DNA of 64,000 bases from Lumbricus rubellus (lineage: Eukaryota > Annelida > Clitellata > Crassiclitellata > Lumbricidae). The stretch lies in contig OX243814.1 in assembly GCA_945859605.1 (NCBI GenBank), positions 29,697,756 to 29,761,755 on the forward strand. Reading direction: 5' to 3'. The translations under genes and the position numbers were made by a program. Positions 1 through 11,400 of this stretch are shown piece by piece. The notes beneath the pieces were generated by a model that saw nothing but the letters and a program-made list of their open reading frames with translations, had not been told where the DNA came from and did no database searches. Each line of letters begins with the position of its first letter. Within the stretch, counting starts at the first letter, position 1.

Positions 1-10
1 TGGAAATGAA

Positions 11-430
11 CATAGATGTAAAAAACGATAAAAACGGAATAAAAAACGGAAAAAACGTCGTTTTATTCGAAAAAATAAAAAACGGAAAAAACGACAAAAA
101 ACGGAAACGGATAATAATTTAACTTTTTACGTCTTAAACTGCATTTTAAAATTAAAACCCTTGTTTACTTTCTACTTGTATCTCTTAGATGATGACGTTA
201 AACAGTTAAATAATGACATCAGTTATCTGAAACCTTGAGATTGGGCTGAAAACGTAAGAAATATCAGGAAAAAATAAAATTAATGGAAATAATAAGAGAC
301 AGAGAATAAATAAATAGCGTTACATAAAAAATGAAAAACGGAATAAAACGATGGAAAAAATAAAAAAACGAAAAAAAAGACGTTTTTTGGGAGCGAATAA
401 AAAACGAAAAAAACGTTTTAAACAACTATG
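11..430 (+). mobile_element. hAT-like non-autonomous element, CATAG family, copy 1
   Basis: The element starts CATAGATGT and ends AACAACTATG, so its tips are short imperfect inverted repeats (CATAG..TGT). It is flanked by a perfect 8-bp duplication, gaaatgaa, at 3-10 and 431-438. The interior is dominated by aaaaacgg words near both ends and has no coding potential. A second copy lies at 23313-23715 with a different perfect duplication. The 8-bp duplication points to hAT-type transposition; the short TIR is not a hAT consensus I can name. Confidence 0.8.
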
Positions 431-525
431 GAAATGAACATACATCCCCATCCCTACATCCTATTTAAAGCTGTAGATGCTTAAAAAGCACGCTTATCCT
501 TTAAGCCCAACAACCCAGCAATCTA

Positions 526-1972
526 TAGGGTGACACGAAAGTTCGTTCACCGTTTTCAAAATGCGTTATCTCAGTAACGGTTTCATATTTCTTTATAATA
601 TTTTGTCAGTGTATGCATCATTCAAATGAAAGATATTGGTACAAATTTGATTATGATCCGGTCCGTTTTCGCCATTATTTATAAGAAAACGTAAAGACGA
701 CCAGTTTTGCGAAAAAAACGGCGTTCATCAAATTTCCACAGTAAAGAAAATGTGTATACGCCTAGCCTCGTATACAAGCGTGACAAGACACTGCAGCATG
801 TTGTTACCTATATAGGACATACACAGACGTAGGCTATTAGCGCGCAGTAGCTCCTTTCTGCTTAATGACGGCACTTAGTGGTGGCGTCGTTGCCTTAGAG
901 CCGGAAGGTTCGAGGTTCGAATCCACCTCGCCGCGTAAGGACCTTGGGCAAGTCCTTCACTCACAATTGCTCAGCGCTTCGGCGTGAAACTCTGATGCAG
1001 TGTCCGCTCTGCATTCGGGAGCGCCTCTGAGTAGAGGGAGAGCTTGAAGGGGCGCTATAACAAGTGCACATACAAACAAAACAAACAAACAAACTTACTC
1101 TATCCGGCATGACTGGATCAGCCTCTGAAGCTGCCATTGATCTCCACGCTCGTTGGAGGCGACACTTGAGCTGATCAGCTTCATTGTCTCAGGATCTTTA
1201 TAAACGCTGAGACTGAGAGATAAAATACTCAACAAGCACTCAATAGGAGGGAGGTCCGGAGAGTTGGGTGGCCAATCCTTCGGCTTTATGTGTGACGGAT
1301 GGTTGTCGTCTAGCCGCTTTATGGTCACAGCTGATGTATGACAGCGTGCGCCATCCTGCTGAAATACTCCTATAGGTCATTGTCATCAAACAAATTTCGT
1401 TGCATGACATTGCCGTTGTCATTTTCTCTCTCGAACGCTCGCTTCACGATCTGCTCGAGAATGTTGGTGATGTACGTAGTACTGCGAGTTCAGTCTGGTA
1501 CCATTTGGCACAAATTGAAGTTTAGTGAGACCCTGGCAGTCATCCCACCCCAAACCATCACCGACGGACTAAACTTCATCTGTGGAGCAGGCGGAACGTA
1601 CTCTTCCTATGCCGGATATAGAGTCAGTGCCGTCAGAAAGAAGATTGGCCTACTACATGTACGCTAATAGCCTACGTCTGTGTATGTCCTATATGGGTAA
1701 CAACAGTGTCTTGTCACGCTTGTATACGAGACTAGGCGTATACACATTTTCTTTACTTTGGAAATTTGATGAACGCCGTTTTTTTCGCAAAAACTGGTCG
1801 TCTTTACGTTTTCTTATAAATAATGGCGAAAACGGACCGGATCATAATCAAATTTATACCAATATCTTTCATTTGAATGATGCATACACTGACAAAATAT
1901 TATGAAGAAATATGAAGCCGTTACTGAGATAACGCATTTTGAAAACGGTGAACGAACTTTCGTGTCACCCTA
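526..1972 (-). mobile_element. Tc1/mariner-like element with ~315-bp terminal inverted repeats
   Basis: The left arm 526-842 and right arm about 1656-1972 are near-perfect inverted copies. They begin TAGGGTGACACGAAAG and sit in TA dinucleotides (524-525 and 1973-1974). Between the arms, the minus strand encodes decayed transposase pieces. One contains VMVWGG (near 1530-1585); the other contains WPPNSPDLPPIE (near 1235-1275). These match the second-aspartate and final catalytic blocks of Tc1-like DDE transposases. The frame is broken by stops and shifts, and a SINE sits beside the 3' end of the gene remnant. The element is inactive. Confidence 0.9.
868..1095 (+). repeat. SINE-1 (tRNA-derived), inserted in the Tc1-like element
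   Basis: The tRNA-like head has a damaged A box (acttagtggtgg) and an intact B box, GGTTCGAATCC. It is followed by the family core ('ttgctcagcgcttcggcgtgaaactc') and the 3' hairpin AGCGCCTCT / AGGGGCGCT (1020-1028, 1048-1056). The tail is (acaa)n. It lies inside the Tc1-like element, so it is younger than that insertion. Confidence 0.9.
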
Positions 1973-1974
1973 TA

Positions 1975-2808
1975 TTACAGTTCCGAACATTGATAAACCT
2001 GTATCGACCTCTATGACTATTGTCTTCTTCTATTGTTGTTGGAGAATACTAATTCTGGATGATTGCACCCTCATGACCTTTCCGTTCCCATGTCCCGTTT
2101 GTCTGGTATCCTCCATCACAATTGGTCAACCTAGTAATCTTAATCTATATCATTTGTCAAGACCTGTTAGTACTCTGGTCTTATTCTCCAGTTGACTACA
2201 ACAAACATTCACCTATGCCAAAGATTAATATTTACTAACTTTGTGCATAATTGGTGTTTAAAATAAAAGAACAAGTACATAGCTTTCAGTTCAGGATAGT
2301 AAATGAACTTAAAAACCAAGATAAACAGGCACATTCGAACAGTCTTTGTGATAGTCATGAGCAATAGAAAATCAAGCACTAGATCGAGAGAAAAACTGAC
2401 ACTGCGCATATCTTTTTGTATCTTCCAGTTTCAAAGTTATTGCACAATCTTCACATGACGCCACACTTCACAGCACTGACATCATCAGCAGTAGGGGAGA
2501 GACATGGTCAGCCCAAGCTACAGCAGTTGTGGATCATGGCAACCTTTTCAACCTGGGATCTTCAGTGGCTTGTGAATTTTAAGTAATATTTAACTTGAAG
2601 ATACTATCACCAGCTGCCACATTGGACAATGGTGATACAGAGGTGTCATTGGACTAGACTAGAAGGACTTAAAACCTATTACTACACTTTACAATACAGT
2701 ACAAACTTAATTTGACAAAGCCCTCCTTACAAAGCTCAAAATTGCACATTGAAGGCTAGCAATATTTAATTAAGATGTATAGATAGACTGGGAAAGGTAA
2801 GTTTTCAG
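1975..2808. other. Non-repetitive AT-rich stretch without a supportable gene
   Basis: No repeat family recognised elsewhere in the window and no clear exon is visible. Short open frames at 1902-2195 (+) and 2209-2409 (-) have no domain features. Confidence 0.4.
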
Positions 2809-3008
2809 TTTAGAGCAAAAGACAGCCTTGCTGTGAGGGTTACGAACATGACGACACATAGAGCTTCAGATGAAGGTATACCTGCAAATATGAAAGAAGG
2901 CCGGCCAAAGAAAAGACGTGTACTAGGAAGTACATACTTTCCAGCAGATGCTGACCGAAGAAAAGAGCGACCTTTAACAGAGTTACAAGTTGTGACCATA
3001 GAAGATAA
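2809..3008 (+). CDS. Candidate internal exon with AT-hook-like motif (unassigned)
   Basis: A 200-nt open segment follows a good acceptor (gtaagttttcag, AG at 2807-2808) and ends at the donor gtaaga (3009). It enters in phase 0 and leaves in phase 2, giving 66 codons. The sequence is charged and includes GRPKKRR, an AT-hook or nuclear-localisation-like motif, and the segment RRKERPLTELQVVTIED near the end. No partner exon was found on the plus strand, and I do not recognise the family. The minus strand is also open here for about 100 codons, so the coding direction is not certain. It could be a host exon of an overlapping gene, a domesticated transposon piece or chance. Confidence 0.35.
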
Positions 3009-3192
3009 GTAAGATGACAGGTGATCAGTGCATGCTTTGCACGTGTGGAGTGCCACATTGAAGCGAGTATGCTCACAGGCAGAAAGCCAGTGTAAATAGA
3101 GAAGAGTGGGTGTCACGTGGTGGCGGCAAGAGAGTCAAAGACACAAAGTCTTGTATCTTGATGGTACAACAGCAAACTATGACAGCCGTTCG

Positions 3193-4421
3193 CAGGGCCG
3201 TTTTAAGGAATTTTGGGGCCCTAGGCACAATCACTAATTCTAAACGTAACTATAAGTCTCATCTAGTTACCCTCCTCTGGAGGAAAAATCAAGGGCTCTG
3301 GGGGACGGAGAACGGGTATATGCCATACAATCGCTGAGACATGTACATGTAGCGCCGAGTGGGGAGGCGCAAGAGGAGGGAATGTGAAATTTTAAAGTTG
3401 GAATGGCAGCATTTTAAGCTGCCATCTTAACAAAATTTCTCAACTATTGCAGTGCTGACCTGAATAGTCTAAGATTTCAATAAATGTTCTTACAGTTAAG
3501 CCTATAACAATTTCTTTACCAGTTTTCACAATGTAGGCCTAATGGCAGGCCTAACATTGCAAGCTGCGATTCTAACAAAATTACTAAAATCTTCAATTAG
3601 TATAATTATTTCCTTAGACCTTAGTCCCTCCACGTGCTGTGTGCACATTGGGCGATACAATTCGTATAATTATTACCGCAATAATAATTTCTTTGCTTAT
3701 TCCCGTTGTTCAAAAGGTCCTACATTGCTGACCAGGACACAGTTATCAGAATAGTTACAGATGGTACACAAACCAAGGAAGAATTACCAAAATCGGGAAG
3801 CCATGTATAGTAGACTAATGATGCTACATCACTAAGTTTTAGTTGCACAAAAACATATTCTTTGTGCAAACATTAACAGTAAACTATAAGCTTGCTCATT
3901 ATAATAGTGTCATGTATTAATTATAATAGTGGATTTTATCATTATAATCACATATAATCTAATATCACGGTAGACCTATTAGAGCTCGGGTATAACACTA
4001 ATGTAAACGGCAACTAAAACTATTATTTGATCAAATGTCTGGGTAGTCACTTCTAGGTGGAGCTCCCCAGGAAGATGCCTAGATTAAACACTGAACATAA
4101 TCCGATTTCCGCATCAATCTCTCAGTCTCAGATATAGAGTATTGCATTCATGCCTTCTCTGTGCAATGTGAGGCTGTGAGCATGCATGTATGCCATTTTG
4201 TTACATTTGTTAATAATATAGTACTGCTGACACAGCTAGCATAGCAATATTTGTGCTAGAAGTGTAAAATAAATGTTAGTTTAACATACATCAAAGTTCG
4301 TATAACATGTTGCTAATTTGTTATGTGATTTAGTCTAATATTTTGGGTCGCCGCGGGGGCCCCCCTGTTGCGCGGGGCCCTAGGCACGTGCCTCGCGTGC
4401 CTAGGCGTTAAAACGGCTCTG
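3193..4421. mobile_element. hAT-type non-autonomous element, 1.2 kb
   Basis: The tips are CAGGGCCGTTTTAA on the left and TTAAAACGGCTCTG on the right. They are flanked by a perfect 8-bp duplication, gccgttcg, at 3185-3192 and 4422-4429. Subterminal GGGGCCCTAGGCAC is present at both ends, and the right end is very GC-rich. No transposase reading frame is visible, so the element must be moved in trans. Confidence 0.85.
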
Positions 4422-4764
4422 GCCGTTCGCCTACAAATGCCTTCTCTTCTATTTCTTTTTTAGACTCTTCACTTACACATGGTTCAAGATGGCAGCTCGG
4501 AAAAGCACCCAATAAAATTTGAAACGATATAGTTTCTATGCTGAACGACAACAAAATTCGCAAATTAGTCTCAGGAAAAACCAAATGTTGAACCCTCTTC
4601 ATGCGCCTCTGTAGCGCAGCACTGTATTTGCAATGGTTGGGATAACTATTTGTAAATGCACAGGCATGCACCCAGGAAAATTTTGGTTCCATTGGACATG
4701 GTAAAAAATCAGAGAATTATTGACAATTTGCAATTAATTTATTTTGGGGTTTAATCCGAAGTAT

Positions 4765-5082
4765 CTGTGTGATCAGATACTTCGCCCCCCTTCTGCCACT
4801 TCGCTGCGTCCTCTTAGGTCTTCTGATCGGCTTGACCTCTTTGTCCCGCGAGTCAGGACCACCATGGCGCAATCCAGATCATTTGCCTGCATTGGTCCCT
4901 CTCTATGGAATGGGCTTCCCCATCAGTTCGCTCTGCCATCCTCTCTGGTAGTGTATCCTCATTTTTCTCTCGTCTAAAAACTTGCCTTTTTTCTCGGAGA
5001 TGAACGCACTGGGAGCGCTTCTGAAAGGCTCTTGCTGCAAGAAGCGCTTTATAAATTGTCAGATAAGATAAGATAAGATAAC
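4765..5082 (+). mobile_element. LINE 3' end (CR1/L2/Rex1-like reverse transcriptase C-terminus)
   Basis: A conceptual frame with LRPLRSSDRLDLFVPR, then SRSFACIGPSLWNGLP, matches the C-terminal tail of CR1/L2-clade reverse transcriptases (typically RSLRSSD...VPR...R.F...P.LWN.LP). It is broken by stops. The 3' end has the hairpin AGCGCTTCT / AGAAGCGCT and an (agata)n tail at 5061-5082. Confidence 0.85.
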
Positions 5083-5198
5083 CCATAAAATCCCCTAAAT
5101 ACGCCCATGTGGAAATGCCTTCTTTTCGATTCATCTTCTTCCAACCATGTAGTCTTAATTGACACTTTTCCAAGTTACATCACCATTTGACAGTTTTG

Positions 5199-5412
5199 TA
5201 TGTGCACTTGTTATAGCGCCCCTTCAAGCCCGCTACTCAGAGGCCATCCCGACTACAGCGCGGACACTGCATCGGAGTTTCACACCGAAGTGCTGAGCGA
5301 TTGCAAGCGAAGGACTTGCCCAAGGTCCCTACGTGGTGATTTGAGGTGGATTCGAACCTGCAACCCTCCAGCTGCAAGGCGACGAACAAGCCCACTACAC
5401 CACCGTGCCCCA
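5199..5412 (-). repeat. SINE-1, full length, diverged
   Basis: Reverse orientation. The 3' hairpin side (tatagcgccccttcaag) is at the left. The B box, read on the minus strand, is at about 5348-5360 (GGTTCGAATCC), and the head ends at ggggcacggtggtgtagtggg. It is diverged from the family by about one base in ten by eye. Confidence 0.85.
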
Positions 5413-5503
5413 CTTCAGTGATGATCAGAAGCACTTGTACATAAATGCATATACGTATTTGACCATGTCCTAACTAAGAGTGCTCTAAACGAGATAATGA
5501 ATG

Positions 5504-5717
5504 ACAGGGGGGGCGGTAGAGTAATGGTTAACACGCTGGCCAAGAGTGCGAGAGGTAGCAGGTTCGAGCCTCCGTTGGGCGGATTTGATTTGTAGGCTGC
5601 TATTAGCGCCGTGTAATTGCAAAGCTGTCTGCTCAGTTGGTAGTTAAGTTTAATTAAGATTATTGCATAACTTGTAAATGTAAAGCGCAGTGCGTCTTGC
5701 AGGCGTTTCAATAAAGA

Positions 5718-5763
<46 letters not shown>
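5504..5763 (+). repeat. SINE-2 (tRNA-derived) with (ATT)n tail
   Basis: The head 'ggcggtagagtaatggttaacac' carries an A-box-like sequence, and AGGTTCGAGCC (about 5560) is a B-box-like sequence. The body ends 'caggcgtttcaataaagatatt' before a pure ATT run (5719-5763). A reverse copy is at 19145-19383. Confidence 0.8.
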
Positions 5764-5764
<1 letters not shown>

Positions 5765-6700
5765 GAATGAATGCATTACATACCGCTGTTCATCTGTGCT
5801 TCTAGCGTCTGCACTGAACCAGAACCAGGCATCAAACGCATCGACAGACAGAGCTGAGAGTCGAGAATCCTCAAGAATATCAGCTTAATCAACTGAAGTA
5901 ATAGACTACCACCCATTGGAGAGATTCAATCAATTCCTCCACTTAATTCGGCTTCAAAATGTCAAAACAATCAATCAATCAACCGGCAGCCAAATATCCC
6001 TTCAAGGGTAGCAGAAGAGTAAGACCTTCGCTTTAATAATTTACTCTGCAAACTTTGTTAGCTTCCTTCAGCCTTATAAGATGAAAATGCAACGTTGTTC
6101 AGTTGTGCATCTGGTTGACTTTGACTGTAGCCGTACTTCTGAAGAAAACATGCAATATCGTATCCATAAAAGTTACCATATTTCCAGCAAGTGACTGCTT
6201 TCCCACCTGAGCAAATTCTATTTCGAATTCCAAAAACTTTTCTAGTCTTTATCTGTTGATAACTCTTCCAATCAACGTCTACAGCAGCAACTTTTGCTTA
6301 CTCAGCATCATCCAACTTGTTCGAACAAGTTTTATATGATTTAAATAACCAACACAAATGAAATTTTGCAATGCACAGGTGTTCTCTTTTACCAGTGACG
6401 TTCACAGTAGATGGCTAGTTACGATCCACGTCAGAGAGAGAGAGAGAGCGAGTAAGCACCATTCACTCTTGATTTCACGTAATTACTGCAAACGTGAAGC
6501 ACTCCAACTCTGATCTGCGGTGATCTTAATGAGGATTAATCAATGCCGAATGCCGAAGCAAACACAGCTAAAGCCACAGAAGAAGACGAGAGAGATTCAG
6601 TGTAGAAGAAGCAAATAAAGCCTCCTTCCTTTCCGCTGCCGCTGCATCAGATATATACAAAAATGTGCTCAGCTGTTCACTAAGTAGCTTAGACGTCCTG
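5765..6700. other. Unique sequence, no gene seen
   Basis: Mixed-composition DNA without a recognisable repeat family or exon. It contains a short GA run near 6436-6450. Confidence 0.4.
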
Positions 6701-6711
6701 CTCCACCTATC

Positions 6712-6784
6712 ACCAAGCACATATCACCAGATACATATCACCCAGCACATATCACCCAACACATATCACCCAGCACATATCACA
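6712..6784. repeat. Short tandem repeat, ~15-bp unit (acatatcacccagc)
   Basis: About five imperfect copies of acatatcaccc(a)gc. An open frame read through it (HITQHISPNTYHPAHIT) is a product of the repeat. Confidence 0.75.
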
Positions 6785-7330
6785 CGGCAACAACAGAATG
6801 TCTTGATCTGCCGACCTTGTCTTTGCTTCCTTCTGTCACTCTGCACTCCACACGTGCCGTCGTTACCACTAACAACTCCACTCAACATAAGCAAACCAAC
6901 TTCGACGCCGTTAAATAGCACTCTTCGAGGGCACCACCACCACCACTCAAGAATAAGACCGATACTCTGCACTACACCCTCTGCCCTACTAGCATCGAAT
7001 ACACCACCACCGCCTCGGTCGCTGCCACTACTGCTTCAATCGTGAAGCACCTTTTCCAGAATTGCACGGAAGACGACGACGGTGGGTAGAAGAGGGCGTT
7101 GTTTCGTTGGCCGACTGATCGCCAGACACTCTCTCCAGTTCATCCGACATGCAACGGCTTACAAGTTTCGACTCACAAATGCACCCAACCGACCAACCAA
7201 CCAACCGACAGAATGACCGACCAATGCAGGCCATCGCCATTGCCATCGTCATCGTCGTCGTCGCATCCTTGTTGTAAGCTGCGTTATTGATCGGACACAC
7301 GTCGTCTCACGCAGGAAACTCCCCCCACTG

Positions 7331-7365
7331 ACATACAGACAGACGGACGGACGGACGGACGGACG

Positions 7366-7402
<37 letters not shown>

Positions 7403-7911
7403 CGGAATGGACAGACAGAGAGGAGAGAGATATAAAAAGAGACAGACAGACAGACAGACGACGGGATGGATAGACAGACAGAAAGGAGAGAGATACAGAA
7501 CGAGACAGACAGAGACAGAGAGGAGAGAGATATAAACAGAGACAGACAGACAGACAGACAGACGACGGGATGGACAGACAGACAAACAGACAGACGACGG
7601 GATGGATAGACAGACAGAAAGGAGAGAGATACAGAACGAGACAGGCAGAGACAGAGAGATATAAAAAGAGATATACAGACAGACAGACAAACAGACAGAC
7701 GACGGAATGGGTAGACAGACAGAAAAAAGAGAGATACAGAGCCAGACAAACAGAGACGAGAGATATAAAAAGAGACAGACAGACGGACGACGGAATGGAT
7801 AGACAGAAAGGAGAGAGATACAGAACGAGACAGACAGAGACAAAGAGGAAATAGATATAAACAGAGACAGACAAACAGACAGACAGACGACGGGACGGAC
7901 GAACGGACGGA
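7331..7911. repeat. GACA/GGAC-rich degenerate satellite
   Basis: Runs of cagacaga and acggacgg alternate with a longer unit, 'gacgggatggatagacagacagaaaggagagagatacagaacgagacag', which recurs about every 100-120 bp. Three minus-strand frames stay open (SVCLSVC-type proteins), but the composition explains them. Confidence 0.9.
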
Positions 7912-9795
7912 AGGAGGAAACGTCCTCCTTAAACTACTTCTAAGATTCCGAGGAAGGTACTAAAGGAGCGACCTTAAAGCGGACAGATGTACGGACGGAT
8001 GGACGACTAACCGACAGACGGTTGAAGGGACGAACAAGCAACGGACGGACTGATGATGACCAGACGACAGAGGACAGCGGGTGGGAGGGTTGGACGTGCG
8101 ACGTAGCGAGTAGAACTACGATGTTGATGAGCAGTGCGGAGTTATTTTAAGACAACGGGGTTGATGTAGTCAGCAAGCAAAAATAAATTCCGTGCTAAGG
8201 ACGACTGCAGAGGTCAAAGCCATCACTGCCACAGCAACGTCCTAAAGACCGTCAGGTCACACATAAAGAAACTACGATAAAAAAATTAGCAGTAAACTAC
8301 GACCTCACATCACATATAGCCCAAGTCAATTTCCAAACGGAATCAAGAATATGTGCATGTATGCAGCAGAAATGGCCTGACATGCCATGCGGAGAAAAGA
8401 TATAACAGCACAGTGACCATTTTCTTTTCGGTAGTACGATAGGGTTGGCTGAGATGCGATAGTCATCGGACAGCTCATCTGGGCTTTTACAAATACCCCT
8501 TTGGTTCGATGATCCTGATTACGTTCATAAAATACGTGGCTCAATCTCTAAGCTGTCTCCTTTTAATTCGGCTTTTATGCTTCGATGCCCTCGCTTGTAC
8601 CAACCGCCTTTCATCAGCATTTAAGACGATGAGAACAGCAGGATTCCTGTTCAAGTTCAGTAGCTGTCTGGGCAAAAACACGTCCAAAGCTTTATTATGT
8701 ATGCATTTGATTGTGTATGATGAATGATATACGAGTCTGCATCATCTCTTCTGCGCTTACAATGCATACAATTCTTATACCCATATCTGCATAGTTTCTT
8801 TCATGCCTATATCTGTCCTTTGTCTTTATTTTCACGTCTGCACAAGTTCTTTGCACAAGTATGCACTGTCGTACAACAATGTCTGTTGGTAAATCCACAT
8901 CAGGGTTTAGATCATGGACATAAATATCAGCCAGTATTAAGCATAAAATACGCGCTCTTGTGAAAGACTTGTTTTTGTTAAAGCGCGTTATAAATGACTA
9001 ATTGTATAATAAAATAAAAAAATAATCAACAATAATCAATAGGATGGATGTCGCAGGTCCTTTTTACATGTGAATTGGTACCAGTAATAGAGAAAATAGA
9101 TGATGGACCAGCGGAGAGGTCCATGGGAATGATAATTATAATGCTGCATATTTGATAGGTACGACCTGATTAAAACTACATGTGCTTCTGAGATCAAACA
9201 CTTTATGTTAATCGGCTAAATCTCTGATCAATAAAAGTTACATTCTGCATCAATATTTAATACTGCACGATAACGGCAAGTCCGGCATGCTGTATCAACG
9301 TTATGGTCAATGTAACCTATGTGTATGCATGACTGCATATGTGTACATACATATGCAGGTATGTATGTGCTTATGTACATAAATACATACGTGCAACACA
9401 TACACACATTGTTAAAAATTTCACCCATAAACCGATTTAAACAAGCTGGAGCATGATATTGTATCTATATAATCTACACTATGGTCACCTCATATGCATG
9501 TATCATATCATATCTTACCTTACAATCTTATCTACATGTTAAACATACGCAGGTATCGTATCATATCTACATGTTGAACAGCATCTCTTGAGGAATGACT
9601 ATACAGAGGTCCTCTCAGCAAGGATAGTCCAGCAACAGAAATGCCTGCAAAGAATGAGACTGTGCTGAGGAAAATCAAGTCATTAGTTCAGCCCTTAGTG
9701 AGGGAGGAAGGGCATATTATCACATGGAGGAACCAACCACAGTTACTGTAAACGTCTGATCTAATGTAATGTAATTCAGACAATTTCTATAGCAT
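7912..9795. other. Mostly unique sequence, no gene seen
   Basis: No exon is supportable. A SINE-like tail (gcgcgttataaatgac then A/T-rich) lies near 8950-9020, and a catatgtac-type microsatellite near 9310-9410. Confidence 0.4.
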
Positions 9796-9974
9796 CAGGG
9801 CTTAAAGTGTGGCAGGACGGTCATGGACGGCGTCCTGGCACTTATTTTTCAAATCTCTATGCCATCCTGCCACTTATTTGGCCAGCGCACCTGAAAATGG
9901 AAGGGGCGTCCTGGCACTTCTTTTGGAAAGGCAAGGGGCGTCCAGGCACTTATTTTTTTACACTTTTAGCACTG
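9796..9974 (+). mobile_element. hAT-type miniature element, TTTAAAGTG family, copy 1
   Basis: The ends are CAGGGCTTAAAGTGTGGC and ACACTTTTAGCACTG. Flanking octamers tatagcat and tgtagcat match at 7 of 8 positions. Internally it repeats 'ggcgtcctggcactta' about four times at ~35-40 bp spacing. Other copies are at 34711-34896 and 35768-35946. Confidence 0.85.
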
Positions 9975-10019
9975 TGTAGCATGGTCTGCGGCAAGCTACT
10001 TCTAGGATGCTTAACACAC

Positions 10020-10262
10020 ATATGTAATGTAATGTAACGTCATTGATGTCAATGTTTGGCTGTAACAACGGTACTTAAGACAAAAGATCAAGACAATATT
10101 AAGAAGAGAGTGCAATGAGTGAGATGAGGATGCGGATAATGGCTTTCGCAAATAGCCTGAGAGGTATTCAGAGGCATTTCCTAGTTGCGCTTTGGACACT
10201 AGAAACAGGATTTTGTAATGAAAATGTTCGGTGGTAGAAAGCCAACGCATTACGTCAAGCAT
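10020..10262 (-). mobile_element. LINE 3' end (CR1/L2-like), minus strand
   Basis: The conceptual frame reads RWLSTTEHFHYKILFLVSKA, then EYLSGYLRKPLSASSS. This matches the pre-terminal block of CR1/L2 reverse transcriptases ('LHWLP...R..YK.L.L..K...G.AP.YL...L'). The tail is (cattа)-type (tatgtaatgtaatgtaa on the plus strand). It is degenerate. Confidence 0.75.
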
Positions 10263-10859
10263 GTTTATGTAGAGATAAGTGCAAAGCGAGGGAGTTGGGC
10301 TGCACTATTATTGCTCCACAGTTCCAATTGACTGTTAAATGTGAACTCTTGACATGCTTAGAACATCTCTTAGAACTAAGACAGAGTGGTAAAGCACACA
10401 TGAGTCTAGGTTTCATAGAACTAAGAGAGTGCATGGTTAAAGCACTCACCAAAGTCTAGGTTTCTGCCATTTCTGAAGCAAGGTAATGGAGGTGGCAAAG
10501 TCAACAGGATAAACTTAGGCTGAGGCAACAGTGAAAATGTTTGTAAAAGCTTGATTCATCAGCATGTTTAAATAAATTAATCACAGAAAGTTCTATATCA
10601 CAAAAATGTTATGGCTAGCCCTGAATAAGTTATTGTTTTGGGAGAAGCCAAATTGGTATCTGCAGGCGCCCATGTTCACAAACATATCTCATTCTTCTTA
10701 TTTTCTCTCATCCGTTAAGCGTTTTGCGTTAATGATGACGCCTTTACATGACTTCTCCACATTTCTCTCTCTGATGGTAGGCTATCCATGGCCTTCCTCA
10801 TACCATATCACACCAATATAAATCTCACTTTATTACACGTCCTTTATAATCCGGAGACA

Positions 10860-11400
10860 GTAAAATGACTGATCGGCACCAAGTGCTCAGCAACCTGGAT
10901 CCAGTCGCCGCTGCCGCTGCCGCACTACGTTTCCAATAATATCATTCGGACCCAAAAATATCATGGATAGGTTTCAATTGCCACAGAATATGAATAGTAC
11001 CGACATCACCGTCGAGCGGCGGCGGCGCCACACGCAAAGCGACCGGATACGGACGGCCGCACTGTGTCCTCAGTAGATACGCGAACAGCGGTTGGCCACA
11101 ATAGACACTTTAATGGCCGTATTACATGTCTGGCGAGCGATACCTTAATAGGCAGTCGATTAAACATTTAATACGAGTCCTGTGTGGTGGTGGTGGTAGT
11201 TTCCCCGGCGCCGTCCTCCCCCCAGCGTCCCTAGCGGTCATTATCGTTGCGGTGCACCGTGCCCCAAAGCCCTGTATGGGCATTTCTACTCAAGATAACA
11301 GACCCTGTGACCAGCGCAGTAGTTATTGGCTGGCGGCTGATGGTCGGTGATCGGGCGGATAGATCTACTGTCGTCGTCGTCATTGCATGCGAACTCACAT
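10860..11400. other. GC-rich unique island, possible regulatory DNA
   Basis: The composition changes sharply from the AT-rich surroundings (gccgctgccgctgcc, gagcggcggcggcgcc). There is no repeat signature and no convincing exon. It contains acaatag (Sox-like) and tttaatggcc. Function is inference. Confidence 0.3.

Noticed and set aside
7249..7874. Long minus-strand frames of 166-196 codons (SVCLSVCL-type)
   Set aside because: They run through the GACA/GGAC satellite. Three overlapping frames are open at once, as expected of the repeat.
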